10,567 nt of DNA, from the NCBI GenBank assembly GCA_043810515.1, contig JBDRNZ010000022.1, positions 1-10,567 of the forward strand. Direction: 5' to 3'. The DNA comes from WJKQ01 sp043810515. Lineage in GTDB: Bacteria; Patescibacteriota; Gracilibacteria; UBA1369; LOWO2-01-FULL-3. Below are positions 1 through 5,255 of this stretch, in pieces (positions within the stretch are counted from its first letter, which is position 1; each line of letters begins with the position of its first letter). The notes below the pieces were generated by a model, which saw only the letters and a list, made by a program, of their open reading frames with translations, was not told the DNA's origin and searched no databases. A program made the translations under genes and the position numbers.

Positions 1-1254
1 CTCAGCTTCCCGATTATTTTTCTTTTAATATCGCTGGCGGGCGGCCTTGCGATAGCCGGAACGATAATGGTAGCCCAATATAAAGGAAAAGGCGACATTG
101 AAAAGGTTGATCACATAGCCGGACAGACTTTGCTTATGATGATTTTCGTCTCAATCATAGCATCAGTCCTGGGTTATATATTTGCCGGTCCGCTAATTAA
201 ACTGATGGGAGCAGAGCCAGACGTGCTTCCTCTTGCCACATCATATTTAAAAATATCCTTTGGAGGACTGGTTTTCGTATTCGGATTTTTTGTTTATCAA
301 TCGTTAATGAGAGGAGTCGGCAACGTAAAAACACCACTATTGATAGTTCTGGGCACGGTACTCCTAAATCTTCTGCTTGATCCTCTCTTTATCTTTGGAT
401 TGGGACCCGTTCCGGCATACGGAGTCAGCGGAGCGGCTGTAGCCACAATAGGCACACAGGGAATCGCAACGATAATTGGCGCAATCATACTTTTCAGAGG
501 TAAGCAGGGAATTAATATCAAACTTTCAAGCCTGAAAATTAATTACCATACAATAAAGGAAATGTTTCTGCTCGGATTACCAGCCTCTATAAGCCAGTCG
601 GCAAGAGCTTTTGGCTTAGGACTTATGACATTTCTGGCAGCCAGTTTCGGAACAATTGTCGTTGCTTCTTATGGAATCGGCGGAAGAATTTTAAGTTTCA
701 TAATCATCCCGGCAGTAGGTTTATCAATGGCCACATCCACGCTTGTCGGACAAAACATCGGCGCCGGCAAAATCGAGCGCGCGGCAAAAATCACCAAAAC
801 AAGCGCTTTGATCTCTTTCGTATTCCTGACAGTTGTCGGAATTTTGATATTTATAGTCGCACAACCGCTGACGAAAGCATTCATACCAAACGACGCAGAG
901 GTGATCCAATCCGGTTCGCAATTTGTTAAAATCATGGCTCTCACCTTTGGTTTTCTAGGAGTACAACAAACTATCAACGGCACTTTTCAGGGCTCGGGCA
1001 ACACCACGATATCAATGATTCTTTCGGTAATATCACTGTTTATAATCCAATTCCCGCTGGCATTTATCCTTTCAAATTATACAGACCTTGGAGCAAACGG
1101 CCTCTACTGGGCATTCCCGATAACAAACGTCATAACCGCAATAATCACTATAATCTGGTATGCCACCGGTTCATGGAAGAAAAAACAGCTATTAAAAGAC
1201 CAGATGGTCAGCAAAGTCGTTTCGGAAACAGTTGTTGAAGAAGGAATCCAGTAA
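1..1254 (+). CDS. MATE-family multidrug/cation efflux transporter, 5' end missing
   Basis: Integral membrane antiporter expected to expel cationic drugs or metabolites using Na+ or H+. The frame is open from base 1, so the ATG at 67 is internal: the upstream residues (...LAGGLAIAGTIMVAQYKGKGD) are the conserved end of MATE helix 2 and the following loop. 417 residues are present against about 450-480 for the family, so roughly 40-60 N-terminal residues lie outside the window. Repeated hydrophobic segments fit about 11 of the 12 helices. The internal repeat typical of MATE is visible: VAQYKGKGD in the first half and VGQNIGAGKIERA in the second, and FQGSGNT near residue 335 is also family-typical. 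The C-terminal tail is hydrophilic (WKKKQLLKDQ...). A glycosyltransferase remnant starts 30 bases downstream on the same strand. Family assignment is firm; the substrate cannot be told. Confidence 0.93.
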   Translation, partial: LSFPIIFLLISLAGGLAIAGTIMVAQYKGKGDIEKVDHIAGQTLLMMIFVSIIASVLGYIFAGPLIKLMGAEPDVLPLATSYLKISFGGLVFVFGFFVYQSLMRGVGNVKTPLLIVLGTVLLNLLLDPLFIFGLGPVPAYGVSGAAVATIGTQGIATIIGAIILFRGKQGINIKLSSLKINYHTIKEMFLLGLPASISQSARAFGLGLMTFLAASFGTIVVASYGIGGRILSFIIIPAVGLSMATSTLVGQNIGAGKIERAAKITKTSALISFVFLTVVGILIFIVAQPLTKAFIPNDAEVIQSGSQFVKIMALTFGFLGVQQTINGTFQGSGNTTISMILSVISLFIIQFPLAFILSNYTDLGANGLYWAFPITNVITAIITIIWYATGSWKKKQLLKDQMVSKVVSETVVEEGIQ

Positions 1255-1284
1255 TTTTTACAAAACTATACAAATTTACCACTT

Positions 1285-1610
1285 ATGAAAAAATTAAACA
1301 TCGCCATAGTCTGCGACCCGATCACTCATCTGATGAGCGGATCCATGATCTCGACCTGGAGATTCGCAGAAAACCTAAGAAAAAGAGGCCACAAAATAAT
1401 TTTCATCGCAGCAAAAGACAAGTCAAAAAAACACATTTCCCATTACAACAATTTTAAAATTTACCATTTCCTTTCAATATCTCTGGCAAATAAAAGTTGA
1501 AAGTCGTGGCACATTCCCATCTTCAGCCGGAAAATATTTCCCTGCAGCTGCCAAAATTTTCTGGATTTCTTCGCCAAAACCAAATCACTTCCGGTATCAT
1601 TCATCAAAAC
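1285..1610 (+). pseudogene. Remnant of a GT4-type glycosyltransferase (N-terminus, internal deletion/frameshift, no C-terminus)
   Basis: The first 71 codons (ATG 1285, TGA 1498-1500) read like the start of a GT-B family 4 glycosyltransferase: MKKLNIAIVCDP, a glycine-containing turn, then RFAENLRKRGHKIIFIAA, the usual first Rossmann beta-alpha-beta. Just after the stop, another frame (1497 onward) gives KVVAHSHLQPENISLQL, which resembles the 'PVV.SFH.QPEN' segment normally found about 100-120 residues into such enzymes. About 40-50 codons between the two blocks seem to be lost and the frame has shifted. After about 1610 the strand is the antisense of the convergent lipoprotein gene, so the nucleotide-sugar-binding half is absent. 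No sugar transfer is expected. It probably formed an operon with the MATE gene, 30 bases upstream. Alternatively the first 71 codons are expressed as an orphan peptide. Confidence 0.62.
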
Positions 1611-2173
1611 TCCATAACACTACCGGAATACCAGACATATATAGTAACTAATTTTGAATACGGGTCGGAACTGATATCCACACTTGCTTCAAAACCACTG
1701 GAATCTGTCACACCGTAAGAAGCTCCGCCGCTTTCACTTGATTGGGATGTAATTTTCCACGAAGCCTGTGAAAATAAATTTTTATAAAAATCCTTAACCG
1801 TTTTAAAATCCTCCGTTGTCTGTATGGTAACGCTTTTGTTTACATAAGTCTCATCACCGTTATCGGAAGATGAAGTGATTTTTCCTTTGTCATATATAAG
1901 ATTGGATGGAAAATCGCTTGGTGGATCTACAGCCTCCGCGTTTTCAAAATCCTGGAGTTCCATTTGCGCTCCCAATTCAGCATAACTTTGCATAATTTCT
2001 GCCGTAGATTCAGGATCGTTCGGATCATACGTTTCTGCAATTTTTTGCTGAGCCGTCGCCAAATCAGACGCTTGTTGGCTGATCGCCTCCTGGGGAGTTA
2101 CTGTCTTTCCGCATCCGGAAAAAAGCGCAACAACGGCTATCACCATTGTTAATACCACAAGATTTCTTTTCAT
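1604..2173 (-). CDS. Small predicted lipoprotein of unknown function
   Basis: 189 residues from the ATG at 2173. It begins MKRNLVVLTMVIAVVALFSGCGKT: a basic N-region, a hydrophobic core and a lipobox-like FSGC, so the mature protein should carry lipid on Cys21 and sit on the outer face of the membrane. A longer frame to 2239 exists, but it puts 22 non-signal residues in front of the signal peptide and would contain the promoter, so I reject it. The mature part has an acidic helical stretch (about residues 25-80), then a C-terminal alpha/beta region (TTEDFKTVKDFYKNLFSQASWKI) of the kind seen in small exported proteins where a 'FYK..L...GWK' helix precedes two beta strands. I do not recognise a named family. 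The gene is convergent with the glycosyltransferase remnant and 72 bases downstream of the ATP-grasp gene. Confidence 0.8.
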   Translation of the reverse strand: MKRNLVVLTMVIAVVALFSGCGKTVTPQEAISQQASDLATAQQKIAETYDPNDPESTAEIMQSYAELGAQMELQDFENAEAVDPPSDFPSNLIYDKGKITSSSDNGDETYVNKSVTIQTTEDFKTVKDFYKNLFSQASWKITSQSSESGGASYGVTDSSGFEASVDISSDPYSKLVTIYVWYSGSVMEF

Positions 2174-2200
2174 ATATTTTTTATTAAAAAATTTACAAAA

Positions 2201-2230
2201 ATGATATCGAATGAAGAAGTCCTTTGTCAA
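2201..2230 (-). promoter_or_regulatory. Promoter of the lipoprotein gene
   Basis: On the minus strand TTGACA (2225-2230) is followed after 18 bases by TATCAT (2201-2206), a sigma70-type pair with 6/6 and 5/6 matches. Transcription would start near 2194, giving a leader of about 20 bases before the ATG at 2173. The element lies inside the upstream extension of the longer reading frame and so supports the shorter start. The lipoprotein can therefore be expressed independently of the ATP-grasp gene. Confidence 0.6.
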
Positions 2231-2245
2231 ACCGTTCATTGATTT

Positions 2246-3283
2246 TTAGCTGGCGACTCGGGTCTGGTACCCTTTGCACAATTTCCGGAAAAGCATATCG
2301 ACAACCTTTTTCTTAATATTTAATTCGGGATGCACAATATCAAGATTACAAAAGCCCGGATTAAAGACATTTATCTCAGATAAATATTCTACTCCATCTT
2401 TACCTATCAATAAATCCAACGCGGCTAACCCAATCCCATTATTCGTAAGGTGAGGCTTAAGAATTCTCACAATTTCACGATCAGCTTCAGTTGGATCACA
2501 AATTTTCACCCCATTGTCTGAGCAAACACAAACTCCACTTATAGCATCCGGTAAACGAATATAAGAACCAAGAATATCTCCCTCCAGAATCACGACTCTT
2601 TTATCCCCTCTTTTAGGTGCGCTCAGTAAATATTCCACTACCAATATGGTTTTATCCAAAGAGTCTTCTAGATACTTTTTAATGATCAATGAAAGATCTT
2701 TTTCAGCCAATAAGACCTCTTTCCCGCGAATATATCTATAAAAGTTTCCCGAATTATATCGAATATGTTTTACACCTTTACCCCCGGAACTATCACTTTT
2801 TTTAATCATAGAATTTCCAATATTTTTGATACATTTAAGAGTGCGTCTAACTGTATTGGAATAAAATGTTTTCGGTGTCAGCTCGGAAAAATTCTCAAGA
2901 TAAGATTTAGTCCCCATTTCCAAAACTCCACCAGCACGATTTACAGTAGGAATTTTTTTCTTGATAAGAGTTTTTAATAGATATTCATAAGATACATCTA
3001 TAGGAGGATCTTTTTTTAAAAAAATCAAATCAAAGTCATCTATTTTCACCATCACTTTCTCTTCACCAAGGTTTTCCCTTGTTTTATAAGTAACAGGTTT
3101 ATTAATTCGTTTTGCAGTCACGAAATTATCCTTGGACAAATCATCAGCATCAAAAACAAAAACTTCCAGATTATCCCTAGAAATAGCCTCGTTAACAAAC
3201 ATAAAAAAAGTATCCTGTTCGTCTAATTGTAAAAGACAGGTAACGATACCTAATCTTTTAATAGACACTTTGCTGGAAATCAT
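2246..3283 (-). CDS. Glutathione-synthetase-like ATP-grasp ligase
   Basis: 345 residues, close to prokaryotic glutathione synthetase (about 315). The GshB order is recognisable: KRLGIVTC (9-16) and a second segment like the GshB N-domain; DFDLIFLKKDPP (83-94) matching 'DVILMRKDPPFD'; PTVNRAGGVLEMGTKSYLENFSELTPKTF (112-140) matching 'VNKPQSLRD.NEKL...F..LTPETL'; IKKSDSSGGKGV (160-171), the glycine-rich ATP loop; GDKRV (226-230); and SEINVFNPG (302-310), with Glu303 and Asn305 as the expected Mg ligands. ATP-grasp enzymes form an acylphosphate and ligate it to an amine or thiol. In E. coli GshB the segment after LARIP carries RGNLAAGG, which helps bind gamma-glutamylcysteine. Here it reads AISGVCVCSDNG, so the substrate may differ. 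The start overlaps the stop of a 26-codon peptide ORF by ATGA. No gshA is visible. Confidence 0.82.
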   Translation of the reverse strand: MISSKVSIKRLGIVTCLLQLDEQDTFFMFVNEAISRDNLEVFVFDADDLSKDNFVTAKRINKPVTYKTRENLGEEKVMVKIDDFDLIFLKKDPPIDVSYEYLLKTLIKKKIPTVNRAGGVLEMGTKSYLENFSELTPKTFYSNTVRRTLKCIKNIGNSMIKKSDSSGGKGVKHIRYNSGNFYRYIRGKEVLLAEKDLSLIIKKYLEDSLDKTILVVEYLLSAPKRGDKRVVILEGDILGSYIRLPDAISGVCVCSDNGVKICDPTEADREIVRILKPHLTNNGIGLAALDLLIGKDGVEYLSEINVFNPGFCNLDIVHPELNIKKKVVDMLFRKLCKGYQTRVAS

Positions 3284-3360
3284 TTTTTCACAGTTTTTTT
3301 AAACGCCGAACCAATCAAGGCTACAGCATCTAGCCTTAAACTACAATGGGGATGTCCCAT
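3280..3360 (-). CDS. Candidate 26-residue peptide overlapping the ATP-grasp gene
   Basis: An ATG at 3360 opens 26 codons reading MGHPHCSLRLDAVALIGSAF then KKTVKK, ending in a TGA that overlaps the ATG of the ATP-grasp gene as ATGA (3280-3283). Such overlaps are typical of translationally coupled genes. The peptide is basic at its end, has one cysteine and a short hydrophobic stretch, and matches nothing I recognise. It could be a leader peptide, a peptide substrate of the ligase, or chance, since 27 open codons are not rare. Its start codon lies within a short hairpin (3345-3361). There is no Shine-Dalgarno sequence. Confidence 0.35.
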   Translation of the reverse strand: MGHPHCSLRLDAVALIGSAFKKTVKK

Positions 3361-3361
3361 T
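3317..3361 (-). promoter_or_regulatory. Two hairpins between tRNA-Gln and the ATP-grasp gene
   Basis: Two inverted repeats sit next to each other: AAGGCTA-cagcatc-TAGCCTT (3317-3337, 7 perfect pairs) and AATGGG-gatgt-CCCATT (3345-3361, 6 perfect pairs). In the minus-strand transcript they would form tandem stem-loops in front of the ATP-grasp start. Neither has a T tract, so they are not ordinary terminators. They could be part of a leader that controls the ligase, or an RNA-processing signal after the tRNA. Confidence 0.4.
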
Positions 3362-3387
3362 CCAATAAAACCGGTCTGGTCTAGTCT

Positions 3388-3462
3388 TGGCTGGGGTGGA
3401 GGGATTCGAACCCCCGGATGACGGGTCCAGAACCCGTTGCCTTACCACTTGGCGACACCCCA
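3388..3462 (-). tRNA. tRNA-Gln (anticodon CUG)
   Basis: The complete cloverleaf reads 5' to 3' from 3462: acceptor TGGGGTG paired with CACCCCA, D-arm GCC...GGC, anticodon stem ACGGG/CCCGT with loop TTCTGGA (anticodon CTG at 3430-3428), variable CATCC, T-arm GGGGG-TTCGAAT-CCCTC with one G-U pair, discriminator G, and encoded CCA (3390-3388). U1 and G73 are the usual identity elements of tRNA-Gln. It reads codon CAG. It lies 14 bases after the gmk stop on the same strand with no clear promoter of its own, so it is probably cotranscribed with gmk. Confidence 0.97.
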
Positions 3463-3476
3463 ACGTGAAACCTACT

Positions 3477-4082
3477 TTAATACATACCCTCTATCTCCTT
3501 CAAGATGATTTTTTCGACGTTAAGTACACATTCATTTATTTTGCCCCATTTGTTTTCAACCTGATAATCGCATTCACCGGCCTGCGCGATTTCGGCAAGC
3601 GCGCTGTCCATGCGGCGTTTGAGCTCTTCGTCAGTCATTTCACCGCGGCGCAGAATCCGCCCCTTGAGATCCTCCAGATCCGGCACTTTCATAAAAATCG
3701 ACACCAGATTTTCGGCAGGAATAAGCTTTTTGATGGAATTAAACCCCTGAATATCAACCTCTCTTACGACCACAGCCCCAGCTTTCAGTGGCCCAAGAAT
3801 ATCGCTTTTTGAAGTCCCGTAATAATTGTTGGAATGAACAATCGCATACTCCAGAAAATCCCCATCCTTAATCATCTTTTTGAATTTTTCGCGGGAAACA
3901 AAATGGTAAACCTCGCCATTTTCCTCATCCCCACGCGGTTCCCGAGTAGTATACGAAACCGGATAAACAAACGCCTTATACCTTTTCTTAAAAATATTTA
4001 TGACAGTCCCCTTTCCGGAACCCGAAGGTCCGACTATCAAAAACAATTTACCAAAATATTTCTCTTTTTGTGACGGCGTCAT
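3477..4082 (-). CDS. gmk: Guanylate kinase
   Basis: Cytosolic enzyme that phosphorylates GMP (and dGMP) with ATP to give GDP, essential for guanine nucleotide supply. 201 residues from the ATG at 4082, normal length (about 200). Motifs in order: P-loop GPSGSGKGT (18-26); TTREPRGDEENGEVYHF (45-61), which contains the GMP-binding Arg and the acidic turn; EYAIVHSNNYYGTSK (78-92) of the GMP-binding domain; DIQGF (110-114), equivalent to 'D.QG'; and the lid with RILRRGEMTDEELKRRM (142-158). A TTG five codons upstream is also in frame, but TATAAT lies within those codons as a -10 element, which makes the ATG the very beginning of the transcript. tRNA-Gln follows after 14 bases. Confidence 0.97.
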   Translation of the reverse strand: MTPSQKEKYFGKLFLIVGPSGSGKGTVINIFKKRYKAFVYPVSYTTREPRGDEENGEVYHFVSREKFKKMIKDGDFLEYAIVHSNNYYGTSKSDILGPLKAGAVVVREVDIQGFNSIKKLIPAENLVSIFMKVPDLEDLKGRILRRGEMTDEELKRRMDSALAEIAQAGECDYQVENKWGKINECVLNVEKIILKEIEGMY

Positions 4083-4088
4083 AGCAGG

Positions 4089-4118
4089 ATTATACAAAAA
4101 GTTATTCCCTTATGACAG
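4089..4118 (-). promoter_or_regulatory. gmk promoter, predicted to give a leaderless mRNA
   Basis: The minus strand has CTGTCA (4113-4118, 4 of 6 to TTGACA), an 18-base spacer, then a perfect TATAAT (4089-4094). Only CCTGCT separates TATAAT from the ATG at 4082, so transcription would begin at or within a base or two of the A of ATG. The -35 hexamer directly abuts the -35 of the opposite promoter (4119-4124). Confidence 0.62.
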
Positions 4119-4147
4119 TTGAAAAAAACCTCAAAAACTGCTATAAT
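4119..4147 (+). promoter_or_regulatory. Consensus promoter reading into the structured RNA region
   Basis: TTGAAA (4119-4124), a 17-base spacer, then a perfect TATAAT (4142-4147). This is one of the best sigma70-type matches in the window. A start near 4154 would transcribe the hairpin-rich stretch that follows. No convincing reading frame begins downstream: the frame that starts at 4112 begins upstream of the predicted start site. Confidence 0.68.
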
Positions 4148-4153
4148 ATCTTA

Positions 4154-4590
4154 ATTCGATCAATGTTAATTACTCGTTCCTTGAAAAATACCTATCGTTC
4201 GCTTATTAACGGCGAAAAGTGGGGGCTGATAGCCCCGCCTCGGCGGGACCTTCACTCCCTACTTTTCGATGGCGGCCCAACACCGCCACCGTTAAGCACC
4301 CTCCTTTTAAACTGGAGGGATAAAACAAAAACAAACTCAACAAAAATCTGCTGCTTCACGGGTTATCCTGGGAAGCGCACCAAAAACAAAAACACAAAAG
4401 AACGGCCGGTGAAATCCCGTTCTAAAATAAAACACCAAAGAACGGTAGGGAGAAGTGGGAGGAAGCGTTGGGTATCTCCCGCAAAACCGCTCTTTGTTTA
4501 AAGAGCGATACGTTGGGGCGTCTCGTCCACCTCTGATTATCACCCTCATTCATTACGGGTCAATCATGTGAAATTTGACCGGCGCCCCTT
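4154..4590 (+). ncRNA. Candidate structured noncoding RNA of unknown family, about 430 nt
   Basis: The region between gmk and ssb shows dense base pairing. Domain I is a three-way junction. Its closing stem is 4201-4212 with 4289-4297 (GCTTA-AACGG/CCGTTAAGC, two bases bulged). One arm pairs 4213-4225 with 4256-4268 over 13 pairs and is capped by CCCGC-CTCG-GCGGG (4234-4247). The other arm is TGGCGG/CCGCCA (4270-4288). Further hairpins: 4299-4319 (CCCTCC/GGAGGG), 4352-4377, 4399-4423 (AGAACGG/CCGTTCT) and 4488-4507 (CGCTCTTT-gttt-AAAGAGCG). A last domain is closed by GGGGCG/CGCCCC (4515-4520/4583-4588) around GGTCAA/TTGACC. A-rich linkers separate the middle hairpins. Two G-U pairs in the 13-bp arm would be A-C mismatches on the other strand, which favours plus, as does the promoter. 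I find no RNase P, tmRNA, SRP or 6S signature. Exact ends are uncertain. Confidence 0.55.
4380..4423 (-). terminator. Possible intrinsic terminator for ssb
   Basis: On the minus strand the stem AGAACGG/CCGTTCT (4399-4423, 11-base loop) is followed directly by a T-rich run (TTTTGTGTTTTTGTTTTT, 4398 down to about 4381). It lies about 170 bases after the ssb stop. The same DNA on the plus strand is one hairpin and an A-rich linker of the candidate RNA, so it may serve both strands. Confidence 0.4.
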
Positions 4591-4596
4591 ATCTAT

Positions 4597-5061
4597 TTAA
4601 AAAGGCAGATCGTCAATCTTGACATCATCGTCCGCAGTCATCGCAGGACTTTTTTCAGAGGAATCCTGATCCGGAGCCTCGCTTATACCGGCCGCCTCTC
4701 TGTCCATTCCGACACCCGCACCATCAGTTTTTCTGTCGAGCATTATCATATTATCAGCAACAATCTCGGTCCTGTACCTCTTCACTCCGTCCTCACCCTC
4801 CCAATCGCGCGTCTGCAGCCTGCCTTCAATATACGCCTTGCTCCCCTTTCTCAAATATTGCCCACAAATTTCGGCAAGTTTTCTCCACGCAACTACATTA
4901 TGAAACTCGGTTTTTGACTGTCTCTCCCCACTCTGGTCATTCCACGTAAAATTCGTAGCCAGCCCGAAAGTAGCCACAACCTGTCCGCCCGGGATCTGTC
5001 TCATCTCCGGATCGCGCGTCAGATTGCCAATAAGCTGGACTTTATTCAAAGACATTGCCAT
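4597..5061 (-). CDS. ssb: Single-stranded DNA-binding protein
   Basis: Binds ssDNA during replication, repair and recombination and recruits partners through its C-terminal tip. 154 residues, normal for bacterial SSB. The OB fold spans about residues 4-108: LNKVQLIGNLTRDPEMR (5-21), TEFHNVVAWRKLAEICGQYLRKGSKAYIEGRL (the 'F..V..W.K.AE....Y..KG....VEG.L' signature), then RYRTEIVADNMIMLD. An acidic, low-complexity linker follows and ends in DDLPF, a conservative variant of the canonical DDIPF tip. The ATG at 5061 (MAMSLNK) is used here; the ATG at 5055 is equally possible. No Shine-Dalgarno sequence. A 54-codon membrane protein ends 18 bases upstream on the same strand and is probably cotranscribed. 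The gene is convergent with the candidate structured RNA. Confidence 0.96.
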   Translation of the reverse strand: MAMSLNKVQLIGNLTRDPEMRQIPGGQVVATFGLATNFTWNDQSGERQSKTEFHNVVAWRKLAEICGQYLRKGSKAYIEGRLQTRDWEGEDGVKRYRTEIVADNMIMLDRKTDGAGVGMDREAAGISEAPDQDSSEKSPAMTADDDVKIDDLPF

Positions 5062-5079
5062 ATTTTTTCTGGTTAAGAT

Positions 5080-5244
5080 TTATTGCACAGGCAACCATAC
5101 CGTCTGCATCGGAGTTTTGCAAGTATCGACCTGCCAGTACCTGAAAATCGTATACCCAAACAGCAGACAAAGCGCCAGGCTTAGCACAAAAGCCAGGATT
5201 ACAAACCACTGCTCCATTGATATTTTGCGAACTTGATATAACAT
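5080..5244 (-). CDS. Small single-pass membrane protein (54 residues)
   Basis: The frame opens at the ATG at 5244 and ends TAA at 5080-5082. Residues 13-34 (WFVILAFVLSLALCLLFGYT plus IF) form one clear transmembrane helix, flanked by basic residues at the N-terminus (VRK) and RYWQ at the C-side. The tail has one cysteine (DTCKTPMQ) and ends WLPVQ. An internal ATG at 5217 (MEQWF) would keep the helix. It lies 18 bases before ssb, and its start is 11 bases from the divergent methyltransferase start. I recognise no family, and the overlapping frames on either strand lack such a coherent pattern. The coding status rests on the helix and the tight packing. Confidence 0.5.
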   Translation of the reverse strand: MLYQVRKISMEQWFVILAFVLSLALCLLFGYTIFRYWQVDTCKTPMQTVWLPVQ

Positions 5245-5255
5245 GTTGATAATTT

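Noticed and set aside
3387..3812. 141-codon plus-strand frame beginning MAGVEGFEPPDDGSRTRCL
   Set aside because: It reads the antisense of tRNA-Gln, a well-known spurious translation, and then the antisense of gmk.
4455..4480. GGGAGGAAGCGTTGGG resembles the P4 core of RNase P RNA (GAGGAAAGTCC) or the SRP helix 8 motif
   Set aside because: The match breaks after GAGGAAG, no partner ACAGAA.../GCTTA segment or SRP asymmetric loop follows, and only about 130 bases remain downstream.
4112..4501. 129-codon plus-strand frame over the structured region
   Set aside because: It starts between the two promoters, upstream of the predicted transcription start; composition is Arg/Lys/Pro/Thr-rich without a fold, and base pairing explains the constraint better.
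5225..5253. TTGCGA-N17-GATAAT as methyltransferase promoter
   Set aside because: The -10 ends only two bases before the ATG at 5256, so the transcript would start inside the gene; kept out of the feature list.
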